From NCBI RefSeq assembly GCF_013466605.1, contig NZ_CP059162.1:3534001-3598000 (forward strand): DNA of 64,000 nucleotides, written 5' to 3'. How positions within the stretch are numbered: the stretch's first letter is position 1; each line of letters starts with the position of its first letter. The notes below the pieces were generated by a model. The model ran no database searches. It was not told the DNA's origin and was given only the letters and a program-made list of their open reading frames with translations. Shown here one piece after another: positions 1 through 9,579 of this stretch. The translations under genes and the position numbers were made by a program. The DNA is from Pseudomonas chlororaphis subsp. aurantiaca. GTDB lineage: Bacteria > Pseudomonadota > Gammaproteobacteria > Pseudomonadales > Pseudomonadaceae.

Positions 1-582
1 GCTTCGGTGCTGATCCTGTTCAGCGAACTGTGCCAGCGCTTCTTCGACGTCAACCTGCGGATGTTCCGCCTCGGCATGCTCGGCGAGGTGCACGGGCAGA
101 ACGCGGTGCTGGTGTGGAAGGCCGGCCAGGCCCAGGGCCTGCTGCTGCGCGACCACGATTCGCTGCGCATCTTCGTGCCGTGGCTGGAACGCAACGGCAT
201 GGCCGACCCGGAGTACCGGATCAAGAAAGGCCACGCCAACACCCTGTATCACCAGCGTCCCGAAGACCTGCTGTTCTGGCTGCAGACCCTGGCGATCCAG
301 GTCAATGTGCGGGCGATCATCGACACCCTGGCCCAGGTCTACACCCTGCCGGCCACCGAGCTGTGGAGCGCGCTGCGCCAGGTACTGGACGGGCTGTTGC
401 AGAGCATCGAGTTCGACGACGAGGCGCGGGCAATGATCAGGCACCAACTGTTCGAAGCGCCGCGCTGGCCGCAGAAGCTGTTGCTGACGCCGATGATCGA
501 ACGCGCCGGCGGCCCGGGCAGCATGCCGTTCGGCAAGGGCGAGGTGGTCAACCCGTTCCAGCGGCTGGCCGCCGATGCCTGA
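1..582 (+). CDS. acsA: NIS siderophore synthetase, C-terminal part (AcsA-like, achromobactin)
   Basis: The reading frame is open from the first base of the window, so only about the last 193 residues are present. They match the C-terminal half of IucA/IucC-type NIS siderophore synthetases, which join carboxylates to amines or alcohols with ATP in the cytoplasm: GEVHGQN and LLLRDHDSLRIF are visible near residues 25-60. The cbrABCD-type importer follows directly, overlapping by 8 nt; in Dickeya and P. syringae achromobactin clusters acsA is the synthetase gene just before cbrA. The family is clear from sequence; the acsA name rests on this gene order, because the N-terminal half is outside the window. 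Confidence 0.75.
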   Translation, partial: ASVLILFSELCQRFFDVNLRMFRLGMLGEVHGQNAVLVWKAGQAQGLLLRDHDSLRIFVPWLERNGMADPEYRIKKGHANTLYHQRPEDLLFWLQTLAIQVNVRAIIDTLAQVYTLPATELWSALRQVLDGLLQSIEFDDEARAMIRHQLFEAPRWPQKLLLTPMIERAGGPGSMPFGKGEVVNPFQRLAADA

Positions 583-1465
583 CCCGCTGCTCCATCCTTG
601 CAGGCGCACGCTGTTGCGCCTGTCCCTGGGGTTGCTGGCATTGCCGCAGATCGCCCGCGCCGAACCGCTGCGCCTGGTCACCCTGTTCCAGGGCGCCACC
701 GACAGCGCCGTGGCGCTGGGCGTGACGCCCTGCGGCGTGGTGGAGTCGTCGAGCGAAAAGCCGACCTTCCGTTACCTGCGCCCGGCGCTGGCGAATGTTC
801 CCCACGTTGGCCTGGAAACCCAGCCCAGCCTGGAGGACATCGTGCTGCTGGAGCCAGACGTCATCGTCGCCTCGCGCTTTCGCCACCAGCGCATCGCGCC
901 GCTGCTCGAACGCATGGGCACGGTGCTGATGCTCGAGGAGGTCTTTGAGTTCAAGCGCACCCTGGCGCTGATGGGCGCGGCCCTGAACCGCCAGCAACAG
1001 GCCAGCAGCCTGCTGGGCCAATGGCAGCGGCGGGTGGCGCGCTTGCGCGAGCAGTTGCAGGCAAATTTCGCCGGGCGCTGGCCGCCCACGGTGTCGGTGC
1101 TGGATGTGCGCGAAGACCACATCCGCAGTTACCTGCCGAGCAGTTTCGCCGGCTCGGTGCTCAGCGAACTGGGCTTCGCCTGGAACCCGGTCGCCCGCGA
1201 GTCCCGCGGCACCTATATCAAACTCACCAGTAAAGAGAACTTGCCCGTGGTCGATGCCGACCTGTTTTTTGTATTCCAGCGAGACAGCCAGGCGGTGCAG
1301 CACAACTATGAACGGCTGGTGCATTACCCGTTCTGGCAACAGCTGCGTGCCGTACAACAGGACCAAGTGTGGCGGGTCGATGGCATCGCCTGGAGTTTCT
1401 CCGGGGGGATCCTCGGCGCCAACCTGATGCTCGACGACATTGCCCGCCTGGTGGCGTCTTCATGA
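575..1465 (+). CDS. cbrA: Ferric-siderophore periplasmic binding protein (CbrA-like)
   Basis: A 296-residue class III (FecB/FhuD-type) substrate-binding protein, expected to capture the ferric siderophore in the periplasm and hand it to CbrBC. The N-terminus has an RRTLLRL motif before a hydrophobic stretch and an ARA cleavage-like site near residue 29, which resembles a twin-arginine signal. There is no lipobox. The TroA-like body shows the usual '[10 protein letters not shown] ... [11 protein letters not shown]' pattern. The start overlaps the upstream synthetase by 8 nt and the stop overlaps the next ATG (ATGA), so the genes are translationally coupled. Assignment to achromobactin is from context. 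Confidence 0.8.
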   Translation: MPDPLLHPCRRTLLRLSLGLLALPQIARAEPLRLVTLFQGATDSAVALGVTPCGVVESSSEKPTFRYLRPALANVPHVGLETQPSLEDIVLLEPDVIVASRFRHQRIAPLLERMGTVLMLEEVFEFKRTLALMGAALNRQQQASSLLGQWQRRVARLREQLQANFAGRWPPTVSVLDVREDHIRSYLPSSFAGSVLSELGFAWNPVARESRGTYIKLTSKENLPVVDADLFFVFQRDSQAVQHNYERLVHYPFWQQLRAVQQDQVWRVDGIAWSFSGGILGANLMLDDIARLVASS

Positions 1466-2451
1466 GCCGTGGCCTGAAACTCGGCCTGGCGTTTGTCGTC
1501 CTGCTGCTGTGCGCTGGCCTGAGCCTGGCGGCCGGGGCGACCTGGATCGGGCCGTCGCAACTGCTTCAGGGCCTGCTGCAACCGGACAGCCTGAGCGCCG
1601 GCCAGCAGTTGATCTTCAGCAGTCGCTTGGCGCGCACCCTGATGGCCGTCGCCGTGGGCGCGAGCCTGGCGGTGGCGGGAGCGCTGATGCAGGCGCTGAC
1701 CCGCAACCCGCTGGCGTCGCCGGGGTTGTTCGGGGTGAATGCCGGGGCGACCTTTGCGATCATCCTGTGCTCGTCGCTGTTTGCCTTGTCGTCCATGAGC
1801 CAGTGGCTGTGGTGCGCCTTTATCGGTGCCGCGTTGGCCGGCAGCCTGGTGTGGCTGATCGGCAATCGCGGGCAGGGCAGCCTCAACCCGCTGCGCATCG
1901 TCCTGGCGGGGGCGGCGATCACCGCGTTGTTCTCCGCCTTCAGCCAGGCGTTGCTGGTGGTCAACGAGGAGGGGCTGGACACCGTGCTGTTCTGGCTCGC
2001 CGGGTCGCTGTCCGAGCGTGACCTGGCGCTGGCCGCGCCGCTGCTGGTGGGTGTCTTGCTGACCTTGCCGGGGGCGTTGCTGCTGGCCGGGCAGGTCAAT
2101 GTACTCAACGCCGGCGAAGCCATTGCCATCGGCCTCGGGCAGCGTACCGGCTTGATCCGCTGGCTGATGAGCGTGCTGATCATCTGCTTGGCCGGCAGTG
2201 CGGTGGCGCTGGCGGGCAGCATCGGTTTCATCGGCCTGCTGGTGCCGCACATGGTGCGCAAGGGCCTGTCCATCGACCACCGCTGGTTGCTGCCGGGTTG
2301 CGCGGTGCTGGGGGCGATCCTCCTGCTGCTGGCCGACACCCTGGGGCGCCTGGTGATCCTGCCGCAGGAGGTGCCGGTGGGGGTGATGACCGCGTTGTTC
2401 GGCGCACCGTTCTTTATTTTCCTGGCGCGCCGTGGAGGTCGTTATGAGTAA
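1462..2451 (+). CDS. cbrB: FecCD-family siderophore ABC permease (CbrB-like)
   Basis: About 329 residues, highly hydrophobic, with the FecCD signatures '[24 protein letters not shown]' region (near residue 75) and '[12 protein letters not shown]' (near residue 255), the latter being the cytoplasmic loop that contacts the ATPase. One half of the inner-membrane channel for ferric siderophore uptake. The ATG at 1462 overlaps the cbrA stop by 4 nt, which favours it over the upstream in-frame codon at 1369 inside cbrA. The gene overlaps cbrC by 8 nt. Confidence 0.85.
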   Translation: MSRGLKLGLAFVVLLLCAGLSLAAGATWIGPSQLLQGLLQPDSLSAGQQLIFSSRLARTLMAVAVGASLAVAGALMQALTRNPLASPGLFGVNAGATFAIILCSSLFALSSMSQWLWCAFIGAALAGSLVWLIGNRGQGSLNPLRIVLAGAAITALFSAFSQALLVVNEEGLDTVLFWLAGSLSERDLALAAPLLVGVLLTLPGALLLAGQVNVLNAGEAIAIGLGQRTGLIRWLMSVLIICLAGSAVALAGSIGFIGLLVPHMVRKGLSIDHRWLLPGCAVLGAILLLLADTLGRLVILPQEVPVGVMTALFGAPFFIFLARRGGRYE

Positions 2452-3475
2452 GACCCTGACCCTGCGCACCGCCGGTTTCTCCCGGCGCATCGACCTGGCG
2501 ACCCTGTGGCGGCTGTTGCTGGCGCTGCTGGCAACGGCGCTGGTGATGCTCGGCGCCTTGTCCCTGGGCAAGCTCAACCTGTCGCCGCTGACCGTGCTGG
2601 AGCTGTTGTGGCGCGGCGGCGACGAGCGCCTGCTGTTCATCGTCGAGCAACTGCGCCTGCCGCGCCTGCTGCTGGCGGCCCTGGTCGGTGCGGCGCTGGC
2701 GGTGTCCGGCCTGATTTTGCAGAGCATCATCCGCAACCCGCTGGCGTCCCCCGATCTGCTGGGCATCACCAGCGGCGCCAGTGCCGCGGCGGTGCTGTAC
2801 CTGTCGTTCTTTTCCCTGCTGCTGGGGCCGCAGTTTTTGCCATTGGCGGCGATGCTCGGTGCCGGGCTGGCGGCCCTGGCGATTTACCTGCTGGCCTGGA
2901 AGCAAGGCACCTCGCCGCTGCGCCTGGTGCTGATCGGCGTCGGCGTGTCGGCGCTGCTGGCGGCGGTGACCACCTTTGTCCTGGTGTTCAGTCCGCTGAC
3001 CACCACCTTGTCGGCCTATGTCTGGCTCACCGGCAGCGTCTACGGCGCCAGTTGGCCGGAGCCGCGGGCCCTGGCCGGCTGGTTGCTGGCGATCCTGCCG
3101 TTGCTGGTGTGGCTGGCGCGCCAGGTGCGGGTGCAACAACTGGACGATGCCTTGGCCCAGGGCATCGGTGTGCGGGTACAGTGGCTGCGCGCCGGCCTGT
3201 TGCTGGTGAGCGTGGCCCTGGCCGGGGCGGCGGTGGCCTGGGGTGGGGCGATCGCCTTTGTCGGGCTGATCGCGCCACATATCGCCAAGCGCCTGGTGGC
3301 CCCGGGTTTCGCCGGGCAGGCGGTGATGGCGGCGCTGGTCGGCGCCAACCTGGTGATGCTCGCCGACCTGATCGGGCGCACCCTGTTCCTGCCCCTGGAT
3401 CTGCCGGCGGGGATCTTTGTCGCGGTGCTGGGCACGCCGTTCTTTCTTTATCTTTTGATCAACCAGCGGCACTAA
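2444..3475 (+). CDS. cbrC: FecCD-family siderophore ABC permease (CbrC-like)
   Basis: About 343 residues, the second FecCD permease; it carries '[19 protein letters not shown]' (near residue 93) and '[14 protein letters not shown]' (near residue 270). It should pair with the preceding permease as a heterodimer. I choose ATG 2444, with a GTGGAGG ribosome-binding sequence ending about 6 nt upstream, over the GTG at 2432, which is part of that site. The ATPase gene follows after 10 nt. Confidence 0.85.
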   Translation: MSKTLTLRTAGFSRRIDLATLWRLLLALLATALVMLGALSLGKLNLSPLTVLELLWRGGDERLLFIVEQLRLPRLLLAALVGAALAVSGLILQSIIRNPLASPDLLGITSGASAAAVLYLSFFSLLLGPQFLPLAAMLGAGLAALAIYLLAWKQGTSPLRLVLIGVGVSALLAAVTTFVLVFSPLTTTLSAYVWLTGSVYGASWPEPRALAGWLLAILPLLVWLARQVRVQQLDDALAQGIGVRVQWLRAGLLLVSVALAGAAVAWGGAIAFVGLIAPHIAKRLVAPGFAGQAVMAALVGANLVMLADLIGRTLFLPLDLPAGIFVAVLGTPFFLYLLINQRH

Positions 3476-3485
3476 GGAATTCCCG

Positions 3486-4277
3486 ATGTCCTCGATGGCA
3501 ACCCAGCAACTGACCCTGGGCTATCAGCGCCAGGTGATTATCGACGGGCTGGACCTGCAACTGCCGGCGCGCCAGGTGTCGGTGCTGATCGGCAGCAACG
3601 GCTGCGGCAAGAGCACCCTGCTCAAATCCCTGGCGCGGCTGCTCAAGCCGCAGCAGGGCTCGGTGATCCTCAATGGCGAGGATATCCAGCGCAAATCCAC
3701 CGCGGCGGTGGCACGGGAGCTGGCGATCCTGCCGCAGATGCCCAGCGCCCCCGAAGGCATCACCGTGCGCCAGCTGGTGGCCCTGGGGCGTTATCCCTAC
3801 CAGAACTGGATGCAGCAATGGTCGGCCCAGGATGAAGCCATGGTCGAGCGCGCCCTGTTGCAGACCGGCGTGCAGGCCCTGGCGGAGCGGCCGGTGGACG
3901 CCTTGTCCGGCGGCCAGCGCCAGCGGGTGTGGATTGCCATGACCCTGGCCCAGGACACCGAGATCGTGCTGCTCGACGAGCCCACCACCTTTCTCGACCT
4001 GGCGCACCAGATCGAGGTGCTGGACCTGTTGCGCGAGCTCAATCGCCAGGAAAACAAGACCATCGTCATGGTCCTGCACGACCTCAACCTGGCCTGCCGC
4101 TACGCCGACCATATGGTGGCGGTGCACCAGCGCACCGCGTTCGCCCAGGGCCGGCCCGCGGAGATCCTGACCGAGGAACTGGTCAAGCAGGTGTTCGACC
4201 TCAATTGCCGGATCATCCCCGATCCGTTTTTCGGCACGCCGCTGTGCATTCCCTTTGGCCGGGAATTGCCGCAATGA
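3486..4277 (+). CDS. cbrD: Ferric-siderophore ABC transporter ATPase (CbrD-like)
   Basis: A 263-residue FepC-type ATPase. Walker A is GSNGCGKST (near residue 36), the ABC signature LSGGQRQR (near 140), Walker [12 protein letters not shown] (near 161), and the switch histidine lies in MVLHDLN (near 199). It powers the CbrBC permease on the cytoplasmic face. It overlaps the FhuF-like gene by 4 nt, so importer and iron-release enzyme are one transcription unit. Confidence 0.88.
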   Translation: MSSMATQQLTLGYQRQVIIDGLDLQLPARQVSVLIGSNGCGKSTLLKSLARLLKPQQGSVILNGEDIQRKSTAAVARELAILPQMPSAPEGITVRQLVALGRYPYQNWMQQWSAQDEAMVERALLQTGVQALAERPVDALSGGQRQRVWIAMTLAQDTEIVLLDEPTTFLDLAHQIEVLDLLRELNRQENKTIVMVLHDLNLACRYADHMVAVHQRTAFAQGRPAEILTEELVKQVFDLNCRIIPDPFFGTPLCIPFGRELPQ

Positions 4278-5053
4278 GCCTGCAAGCCGCCTTCAACGGG
4301 CAAGACTGGAGCGTGCTATCCGGGCCGCTGCGCCTGAAACCCATGGCGCAATGTGACCGGCAGCGCTCCCTCAGTGCCCGGGCCTTGCTTGACGATGAGA
4401 CCTGTATCGCGCTGCTCGACCAGCTGGGGCCAGTGATAGGTTCGCCGACCCGGGCGATCACCGCCTCGCTGCTGGCCAAGCGTTTTTCCTTCCTCGCTAC
4501 CGGCGCCTGCCTGTACGCCATGTCGGTGTGCGACCAGGGCCTGCTGCTGTCACTGGACGATTGTGTGATTGAGTACGGTCACGATGACGGCCTCTGGACT
4601 TCGTCGATGCCGCTGCCGGACCGGGCTCCCCAGGCGTATGCCGCGGGCGAACGCGAAGCCTGGCGCGCGTCCATTGTCGAGTCGTTGTTCGCCGGAGTGC
4701 TGGCGCCGCTGTGGCAGACCTTCAACCGGGTCAGCGGCATTTCCCGGCGCATCCTCTGGGAAAACACTGCGGTGCGGGTCTATTCGCTGTACGAAAAACG
4801 CATGAGCAAGGTCGAGGACCCGCTGATCCGTCTGCGCCACGCAGCCGACTTCGACTGGCTGCTGCAAGAGGCCGCGCCGCAGCTGTTCGGCCTGGACTAC
4901 AACCCGCTGCGGCACTTTCGCCGCCCGCCGACGCAGTTGGAGGAGGGCAAGAGCATCCGCTTTCGCCGCACCTGCTGCTTCTATTACGAGGCCACCGAGC
5001 CCGCCGAGTACTGCTCCACATGCCCGCTGCTGCGCCCGAGGAAATGCCGATGA
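4274..5053 (+). CDS. FhuF-like siderophore-iron reductase
   Basis: A 259-residue protein of the FhuF family, which reduces ferric siderophores in the cytoplasm with a [2Fe-2S] cluster. The C-terminus holds the cluster cysteines in the order Cys-Cys-x11-Cys-x2-Cys (from RRTCCFYY to YCSTCPLL, about residues 232-248), close to the FhuF arrangement. The start ATG overlaps the importer ATPase stop (ATGA). Its place after cbrD fits release of iron from imported achromobactin. The substrate is inferred from context only. Confidence 0.8.
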   Translation: MSLQAAFNGQDWSVLSGPLRLKPMAQCDRQRSLSARALLDDETCIALLDQLGPVIGSPTRAITASLLAKRFSFLATGACLYAMSVCDQGLLLSLDDCVIEYGHDDGLWTSSMPLPDRAPQAYAAGEREAWRASIVESLFAGVLAPLWQTFNRVSGISRRILWENTAVRVYSLYEKRMSKVEDPLIRLRHAADFDWLLQEAAPQLFGLDYNPLRHFRRPPTQLEEGKSIRFRRTCCFYYEATEPAEYCSTCPLLRPRKCR

Positions 5054-5664
5054 TCGCTCCGCGCCAACAATCCACCAGCGCTGCCTTGCTCGAGCATTAC
5101 CGCGGCATCGCGCCTTCGACCCTCGGCCACTTTGGCGACGAGGGTTACCTGCGCGGTATCCGCCCGCTGTTCGACGGCCTGCGCATGCTTGGCAATGTGG
5201 TGACGGTCAAGGTCTTCGCCCCGGATGGCGCCATCCTGCGCGACGCGCTGCTGCTCAGCGAACCAGGGGACGTGCTGGTGATCCAGTGCGTGGGCGACCA
5301 GGAATGCGCCTGCTGGGGTGAACTGCGGACCCTGGCCGGGTTGATCAAGGGCCTTTCCGGGGTGGTGGTGGAGGGCGCGGTCACCGATGTCGCCGCCTTG
5401 CGCGAGCATCGCCTGCCGGTGTTCAGCCGTGGCGTCAGTGCCTACACCACCCGCGGCATCGGCCAGCAAGGGGAGGTCAACCTGCCCATCGAGGTGGCCG
5501 GGGCGCGGGTCAACCCGGGGGATATCGCCATCGGCGACGACGACGGGGTGTTCATTCTCGACGGGCAACGGGCCGAGGCGCTGTTGCCGGAGCTGCTGGC
5601 CAAGGAAGAGCTGGACCGCGAGCGGCGCGCGGCATTCTTGCAGCGCCTGGCTTCCAGCCGCTGA
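5044..5664 (+). CDS. RraA-family protein (HMG/CHA aldolase-like fold)
   Basis: About 205-207 residues; possible starts are ATG 5044 or ATG 5050, both inside the end of the FhuF-like gene. The sequence is recognisably RraA/HMG-aldolase family: 'CWGELRTLAGLIKGLSG' around residue 90, then VVVEGAVTDV, then 'GDIAIGDDDGVFIL' near residue 160. In family aldolases the motif is usually DGxxRD, with the Arg catalytic and the Asp a metal ligand. Here it is EGAVTD, so the Arg is Thr while the Asp is kept. The protein may therefore lack aldolase activity. Its role at the end of a siderophore operon is unknown. Confidence 0.75.
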   Translation: MPMIAPRQQSTSAALLEHYRGIAPSTLGHFGDEGYLRGIRPLFDGLRMLGNVVTVKVFAPDGAILRDALLLSEPGDVLVIQCVGDQECACWGELRTLAGLIKGLSGVVVEGAVTDVAALREHRLPVFSRGVSAYTTRGIGQQGEVNLPIEVAGARVNPGDIAIGDDDGVFILDGQRAEALLPELLAKEELDRERRAAFLQRLASSR

Positions 5665-5824
5665 CGCGTCGGCGAACCGGTCGGGTATGCACTTTTATAA
5701 GGCTCGCTGCTCTGGCCTTGCACCAGGCTAAGGCGATTCCTGGCCCAGGGTAGGCTATCCGGAAGCCTTGCAGAATGACCGCGCAAGCCCGCCAGTACGG
5801 CGTTTCAAGGCATGCGGCGCAGCC

Positions 5825-5840
5825 TGGCACAAAGGCTGCA
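5825..5840 (+). promoter_or_regulatory. Candidate sigma-54 (-24/-12) promoter of nirBD
   Basis: TGGCAC, five bases, then CTGCA matches the sigma-54 consensus TGGCAC-N5-TTGCA at all but one position, with the required 10 bases between GG and GC. Transcription would start near 5851 and give a leader of about 205 nt before nirB. GCAC half-sites that could serve NtrC lie upstream near 5689 and 5718. Nitrogen control through NtrC/sigma-54 is established for nitrate-assimilation genes in pseudomonads; the site itself is a prediction. Confidence 0.6.
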
Positions 5841-5935
5841 GGACAGCCGATAACGCCCCACCGCGCATGTCGCGGGCGGGCCGCCCCGTCGGTCAACGCG
5901 GATCGATCGGCCAACAGGCCATGGGCACTCGGTGA

Positions 5936-5987
5936 ATCAGGCACAGCAGCCCGATCGCACACCGCAAATAACAGGCAAAGGCGCCTG
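5936..5987 (+). promoter_or_regulatory. ANTAR (NasT) target: two hexaloop hairpins in the nirB leader
   Basis: Hairpin P1 spans 5936-5955: ATC/GAT and GGC/GCC stem segments with one A-C mismatch and the hexaloop ACAGCA. Hairpin P2 spans 5972-5987: stem CAGGC/GCCTG with hexaloop AAAGGC. Both loops have A at position 1 and G at position 4, the diagnostic bases for RNAs bound by ANTAR-domain antiterminators. The 3' strand of P2 (5983-5987) is also part of the terminator 5' arm, so the two structures exclude each other. In P. aeruginosa the ANTAR protein NasT is known to antiterminate in the nirB leader; nasST is not in this window. Confidence 0.75.
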
Positions 5988-6016
5988 GAACCGTGAGGTT
6001 TCAGGCGTTTTTTTTT
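5982..6016 (+). terminator. Leader terminator (attenuator) upstream of nirB
   Basis: An 11-bp stem (CGCCTGGAACC / GGTTTCAGGCG, one G-U pair) with loop GTGA is followed by nine T residues. It lies about 40 bases before the nirB start codon with no gene in front of it, so it acts as an attenuator rather than an end-of-operon terminator. Its 5' arm overlaps ANTAR hairpin P2. Confidence 0.85.
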
Positions 6017-6057
6017 GCTTTAAAAAAACCGTGATTGGCTTGGGTCGGGTGCTATTT

Positions 6058-8619
6058 ATGAATGCCATTGTTGCCCCTTTGAACACACACAAAACCCTGA
6101 TCGTGATCGGCAACGGCATGGTCGGACATCATTGCGTCGAACAGCTGGTGGCGCGCGGCGCCCTCGAGCAGTACCGCCTGCACGTCTTCAGCGAAGAGCC
6201 GATGCGCGCCTACGACCGGGTGCACCTGTCCGAGTATTTCACCGGTCGCGACGCCGAATCCCTGGCCCTGGGCGATGCCGCGCTGTACCAGACCCCGGGC
6301 CTGACCCTGCACCTGGGCGTGGCGGTGCTGCGCATCGATCGCGCCAACCGCCAGGTGTTCACCTCCGCCGGCCCGCTGCACTACGACAAGCTGGTGCTGG
6401 CCACCGGTTCCTACCCCTTCGTGCCACCTATCGAGGGTGCCGAGGGCGACTCGCGCCTGGTCTATCGCACCCTGGAAGACCTCGACGGCATCCGCGCCGC
6501 GGCCGCCAATGCCCGGCGCGGCGTGGTGGTGGGCGGCGGGCTGCTCGGCCTGGAGGCGGCCAACGCCTTGAAGAGCCTGGGCCTGGAAGCCCATGTGGTG
6601 GAGTTCGCCCCGCGATTGATGCCGGTGCAGCTGGACGAGCAGGGCGGTCGCGCGCTGAAGGCGCGGATCGAAGCCCTGGGCGTCGGCGTGCATCTGGGCA
6701 AGGGCACCCAGTCGATCAGCGCCGGCGAGCAGTACCGCTACCGGATGAACTTCGCCGGCGACGACTTCCTGGAAACCGACCTGATCGTGTTCTCCGCCGG
6801 TATTCGCGCCCAGGATGCCCTGGCCCGCGACTGCGCCCTGGAGATCGGCCCGCGCGGCGGCGTGGTGGTGGACAACCAGTGCCTGAGTGGCGACCCGCAT
6901 ATCTACGCGATCGGCGAGTGCGCCAGCTGGAACGGCGGCATCTTCGGCCTGGTGGCCCCGGGTTACCAGATGGCCCGCAACGTCGCAGCGCAGCTGTGCG
7001 GCGAGCCTGGCGAACCCTTCATGGGCGCGGACATGTCGACCAAGCTCAAGCTGCTGGGGGTCGATGTCGGTTCCATCGGCGACGCCCAGGGCCTGACTCC
7101 GGGCGCGCGCAGCTACCAGTTCATCGACGAAGCCACGGCCAGCTACCGGCGCCTGGTGGTGGATGCCAGCGGCAAGCAGGTGCTCGGCGCGGTGCTGGTG
7201 GGCGACAACAGCTACTACGACACCTTGCTGCAATACATGCAGAACGGCATCGCCTTGCCCGCCGAACCGGCCGGCCTGATCCTGCCGTCCAGCGCCGGCG
7301 CGCCGACCCTCGGCCCGGGCGCCTTGCCCGAGTCGGCCACGGTCTGTTCCTGCCATAACGTCACCAAGGGCGCGATCTGCTCGGCCATCGACGGCGGCTG
7401 TTCCGAGCTCGGCCAGCTCAAGGCCCGGACCAAGGCCTGCACCGGTTGCGGCGGCTGCTCCGGCCTGCTCAAGCAGGTGTTCGAGCACGAACTGATCGCC
7501 CGTGGCGTCAGCGTCGACAAGAGCTTGTGCGAACACTTCGCCTACACCCGCCAGGAGCTGTACGCGCTGGTGCGGGTCGAGGGCATCCTCAGTTTCGACG
7601 AGATGCTCGCCAAGCATGGCCGTGGCCACGTCGGTTGCGATATCTGCAAGCCGGCAATCGGCTCGATCCTCGCTTCGTGCTGGAACCAGCCGATCATGGA
7701 CCGCTCCCTGGTGCCGCTGCAGGACACCAACGACACCTTCATGGCCAACATGCAGAAGAACGGCACTTACTCGGTGGTGCCGCGGATCGCCGGTGGCGAG
7801 ATCACCGCCGACAAGCTGATCGTGATCGGCCAGGTGGCGAAGAAATACGACCTCTACACCAAGATCACCGGCGGCCAGCGTATCGACCTGTTCGGCGCCC
7901 AGCTGCACCAGCTGCCGGACATCTGGGCCGAGCTGATCGCGGCCGGTTTCGAGACCGGGCATGCCTACGGCAAGTCGACCCGCACCGTGAAGTCCTGCGT
8001 GGGCAGTACCTGGTGCCGCTACGGCGTGCAGGACAGCGTGCGCATGGCCCTGGAGATCGAGGACCGCTACAAGGGCCTGCGTTCGCCGCACAAGCTGAAG
8101 TTCGCGGTGTCCGGCTGCACCCGCGAATGCGCCGAGGCGCAGAGCAAGGACGTCGGCGTGATCGCCACCGAGAAGGGCTGGAACCTGTACGTCTGCGGCA
8201 ACGGCGGCATGCGTCCGCGCCACGCCGAACTGTTCGCCACCGACCTCGACGACCAGACGCTGATCCGCTACATCGACCGCTTCCTGATGTTCTACATCCG
8301 CACCGCCGACCGCCTGCAACGTACCTCGGTGTGGCGCGAGAGCCTGGAGGGCGGCCTGGATTACCTCAAGGCGGTGGTGATCGACGACAGCCTGGGGCTG
8401 GGCGCCGAGCTGGAAGCGCAGATGCAGCTGGTGGTGGACCGCTATGAATGCGAATGGGCCAACGCCCTCAAGGACCCGGAAAAACTCAAGCGCTTCCGCA
8501 CCTTCGTCAACGACCAGCGCCCGGACCCGGACATTCACTTTGTCCAGGAACGCGGCCAGCGCCGGCCGATCATGGCCGCCGAACTCAACCTGATCCCTGT
8601 CACCGAGGAGGTGCTCTGA
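6058..8619 (+). CDS. nirB: Assimilatory NADH-dependent nitrite reductase, large subunit
   Basis: About 853 residues; reduces nitrite to ammonium in the cytoplasm. Domain order is typical: FAD/NAD pyridine-nucleotide oxidoreductase (VIGNGMVGHH near residue 19, GGGLLGLEAANAL near 160), a BFD-like [2Fe-2S] domain with CSCHNVTKG and CTGCGGC (about 432-470), then the sirohaem/[4Fe-4S] reductase domain with CVGSTWC (near 646) and SGCTRECAEAQ (near 685). ATG 6058 gives the usual N-terminus; an upstream in-frame codon at 5932 would run through the leader hairpins. The stop overlaps nirD by one base. Regulation is probably by the leader elements at 5825-6016. Confidence 0.95.
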   Translation: MNAIVAPLNTHKTLIVIGNGMVGHHCVEQLVARGALEQYRLHVFSEEPMRAYDRVHLSEYFTGRDAESLALGDAALYQTPGLTLHLGVAVLRIDRANRQVFTSAGPLHYDKLVLATGSYPFVPPIEGAEGDSRLVYRTLEDLDGIRAAAANARRGVVVGGGLLGLEAANALKSLGLEAHVVEFAPRLMPVQLDEQGGRALKARIEALGVGVHLGKGTQSISAGEQYRYRMNFAGDDFLETDLIVFSAGIRAQDALARDCALEIGPRGGVVVDNQCLSGDPHIYAIGECASWNGGIFGLVAPGYQMARNVAAQLCGEPGEPFMGADMSTKLKLLGVDVGSIGDAQGLTPGARSYQFIDEATASYRRLVVDASGKQVLGAVLVGDNSYYDTLLQYMQNGIALPAEPAGLILPSSAGAPTLGPGALPESATVCSCHNVTKGAICSAIDGGCSELGQLKARTKACTGCGGCSGLLKQVFEHELIARGVSVDKSLCEHFAYTRQELYALVRVEGILSFDEMLAKHGRGHVGCDICKPAIGSILASCWNQPIMDRSLVPLQDTNDTFMANMQKNGTYSVVPRIAGGEITADKLIVIGQVAKKYDLYTKITGGQRIDLFGAQLHQLPDIWAELIAAGFETGHAYGKSTRTVKSCVGSTWCRYGVQDSVRMALEIEDRYKGLRSPHKLKFAVSGCTRECAEAQSKDVGVIATEKGWNLYVCGNGGMRPRHAELFATDLDDQTLIRYIDRFLMFYIRTADRLQRTSVWRESLEGGLDYLKAVVIDDSLGLGAELEAQMQLVVDRYECEWANALKDPEKLKRFRTFVNDQRPDPDIHFVQERGQRRPIMAAELNLIPVTEEVL

Positions 8620-9005
8620 TGAGCCTGTCGACAAGCCTGCAACCTATCGAAAGTGGATTCGCCGAGCAGCCCGGCGTGCAGTGGCAGGCGGTGTGCAGCC
8701 GCCAGGACCTGGTCAGCCACAGCGGCGTGGTGGTCTGGCACGACGGTGCCCAGGTGGCGCTGATCTACCTGCCGGACGGCGCGCGGCAGACCCTCTACGC
8801 CATCGACAACCATGACCCGCAGTCCGGCGCCAACGTGATCGGCCGCGGCCTGGTGGGCTGCATCAAGGACGAGTTGGTGATCGCCTCGCCCTTGTACAAG
8901 CAGCACTTCCGCCTGGCCGACGGCACCTGCCTGGAATACCCGGAGCAACGCCTGCGGACATGGCCGGCGCGGCTGCGCGGCGACGTGGTGGAAATCGGCG
9001 TGTGA
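8619..9005 (+). CDS. nirD: Nitrite reductase small subunit
   Basis: A 128-residue Rieske-like NirD subunit. As in other NirD proteins, the Rieske fold is present but the cluster-binding Cys/His pairs are absent; 'NHDPQSGANVIGRGLVG' and 'SPLYKQHFRL' are family hallmarks. Its start overlaps the nirB stop (TGATG), giving tight coupling and matched subunit amounts. Confidence 0.92.
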   Translation: MSLSTSLQPIESGFAEQPGVQWQAVCSRQDLVSHSGVVVWHDGAQVALIYLPDGARQTLYAIDNHDPQSGANVIGRGLVGCIKDELVIASPLYKQHFRLADGTCLEYPEQRLRTWPARLRGDVVEIGV

Positions 9006-9100
9006 TAAGCCGCACGCCTTAGCCAATCCAGATCCATGCCTGACTCCGCGCCACCCGGCGCGGGGCCGGAACCCCTGTTGCCCAAGTATCGGAGACGCCC

Positions 9101-9541
9101 ATGAAAACCGCTGCTCAGTTGCTGAAGTTGAAGGCCGTGGAAAACCGCCAGGTGCACAGCATCGGCCCGGACCAGATGGTGCTCGAAGCACTGCAAATGA
9201 TGGCGCAGAAAAATGTCGGTGCGCTTCCAGTGATGGAAGCCGGCCAGGTGGTCGGCGTCATCAGCGAACGCGACTATGCGCGCAAGGTGGTGCTGCAAGG
9301 CCGCTCATCGGTAGGCACTGCGGTCCGCGCCATCATGAGCGCCCCCGTGGTCACCGCCGACAGCCAGCACAGCATCGAACGCTGCATGGCCGTGATGACC
9401 GACAGCCACCTGCGCCACCTGCCGGTATTGGAAGGCGAGCAACTGATTGGCTTGCTGTCGATTGGCGATCTGGTGAAGGAAGCGATTGTCGAACAGGCGG
9501 ATCTGATTCGGCAGTTGGAGCTCTATATTCGGGGGGATTGA
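9101..9541 (+). CDS. Two-CBS-domain protein
   Basis: A 146-residue protein made of a CBS pair (roughly residues 12-65 and 78-130), with typical 'GALPVMEAGQVVGVISERDYARKV' and 'LRHLPVLEGEQLIGLLSIGDLVK' regions. Such stand-alone proteins bind adenosine nucleotides and act as energy sensors; the partner is not evident here. A second stand-alone CBS protein is encoded at 48997-49410. It starts about 95 nt after nirD and is probably transcribed separately. Confidence 0.85.
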   Translation: MKTAAQLLKLKAVENRQVHSIGPDQMVLEALQMMAQKNVGALPVMEAGQVVGVISERDYARKVVLQGRSSVGTAVRAIMSAPVVTADSQHSIERCMAVMTDSHLRHLPVLEGEQLIGLLSIGDLVKEAIVEQADLIRQLELYIRGD

Positions 9542-9579
9542 GGGGAGGGGGCGGGTGAGTGAGATTGCCAGGTTGAGTG

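Noticed and set aside
5687..5760. Terminator at the end of the achromobactin operon
   Set aside because: Only short GCCTT/AAGGC complementarity and no T run; not enough to call one.
6052..8634. Minus-strand open frame of 860 codons opposite nirB
   Set aside because: Shadow of nirB caused by high GC3; no start context and no known motif.
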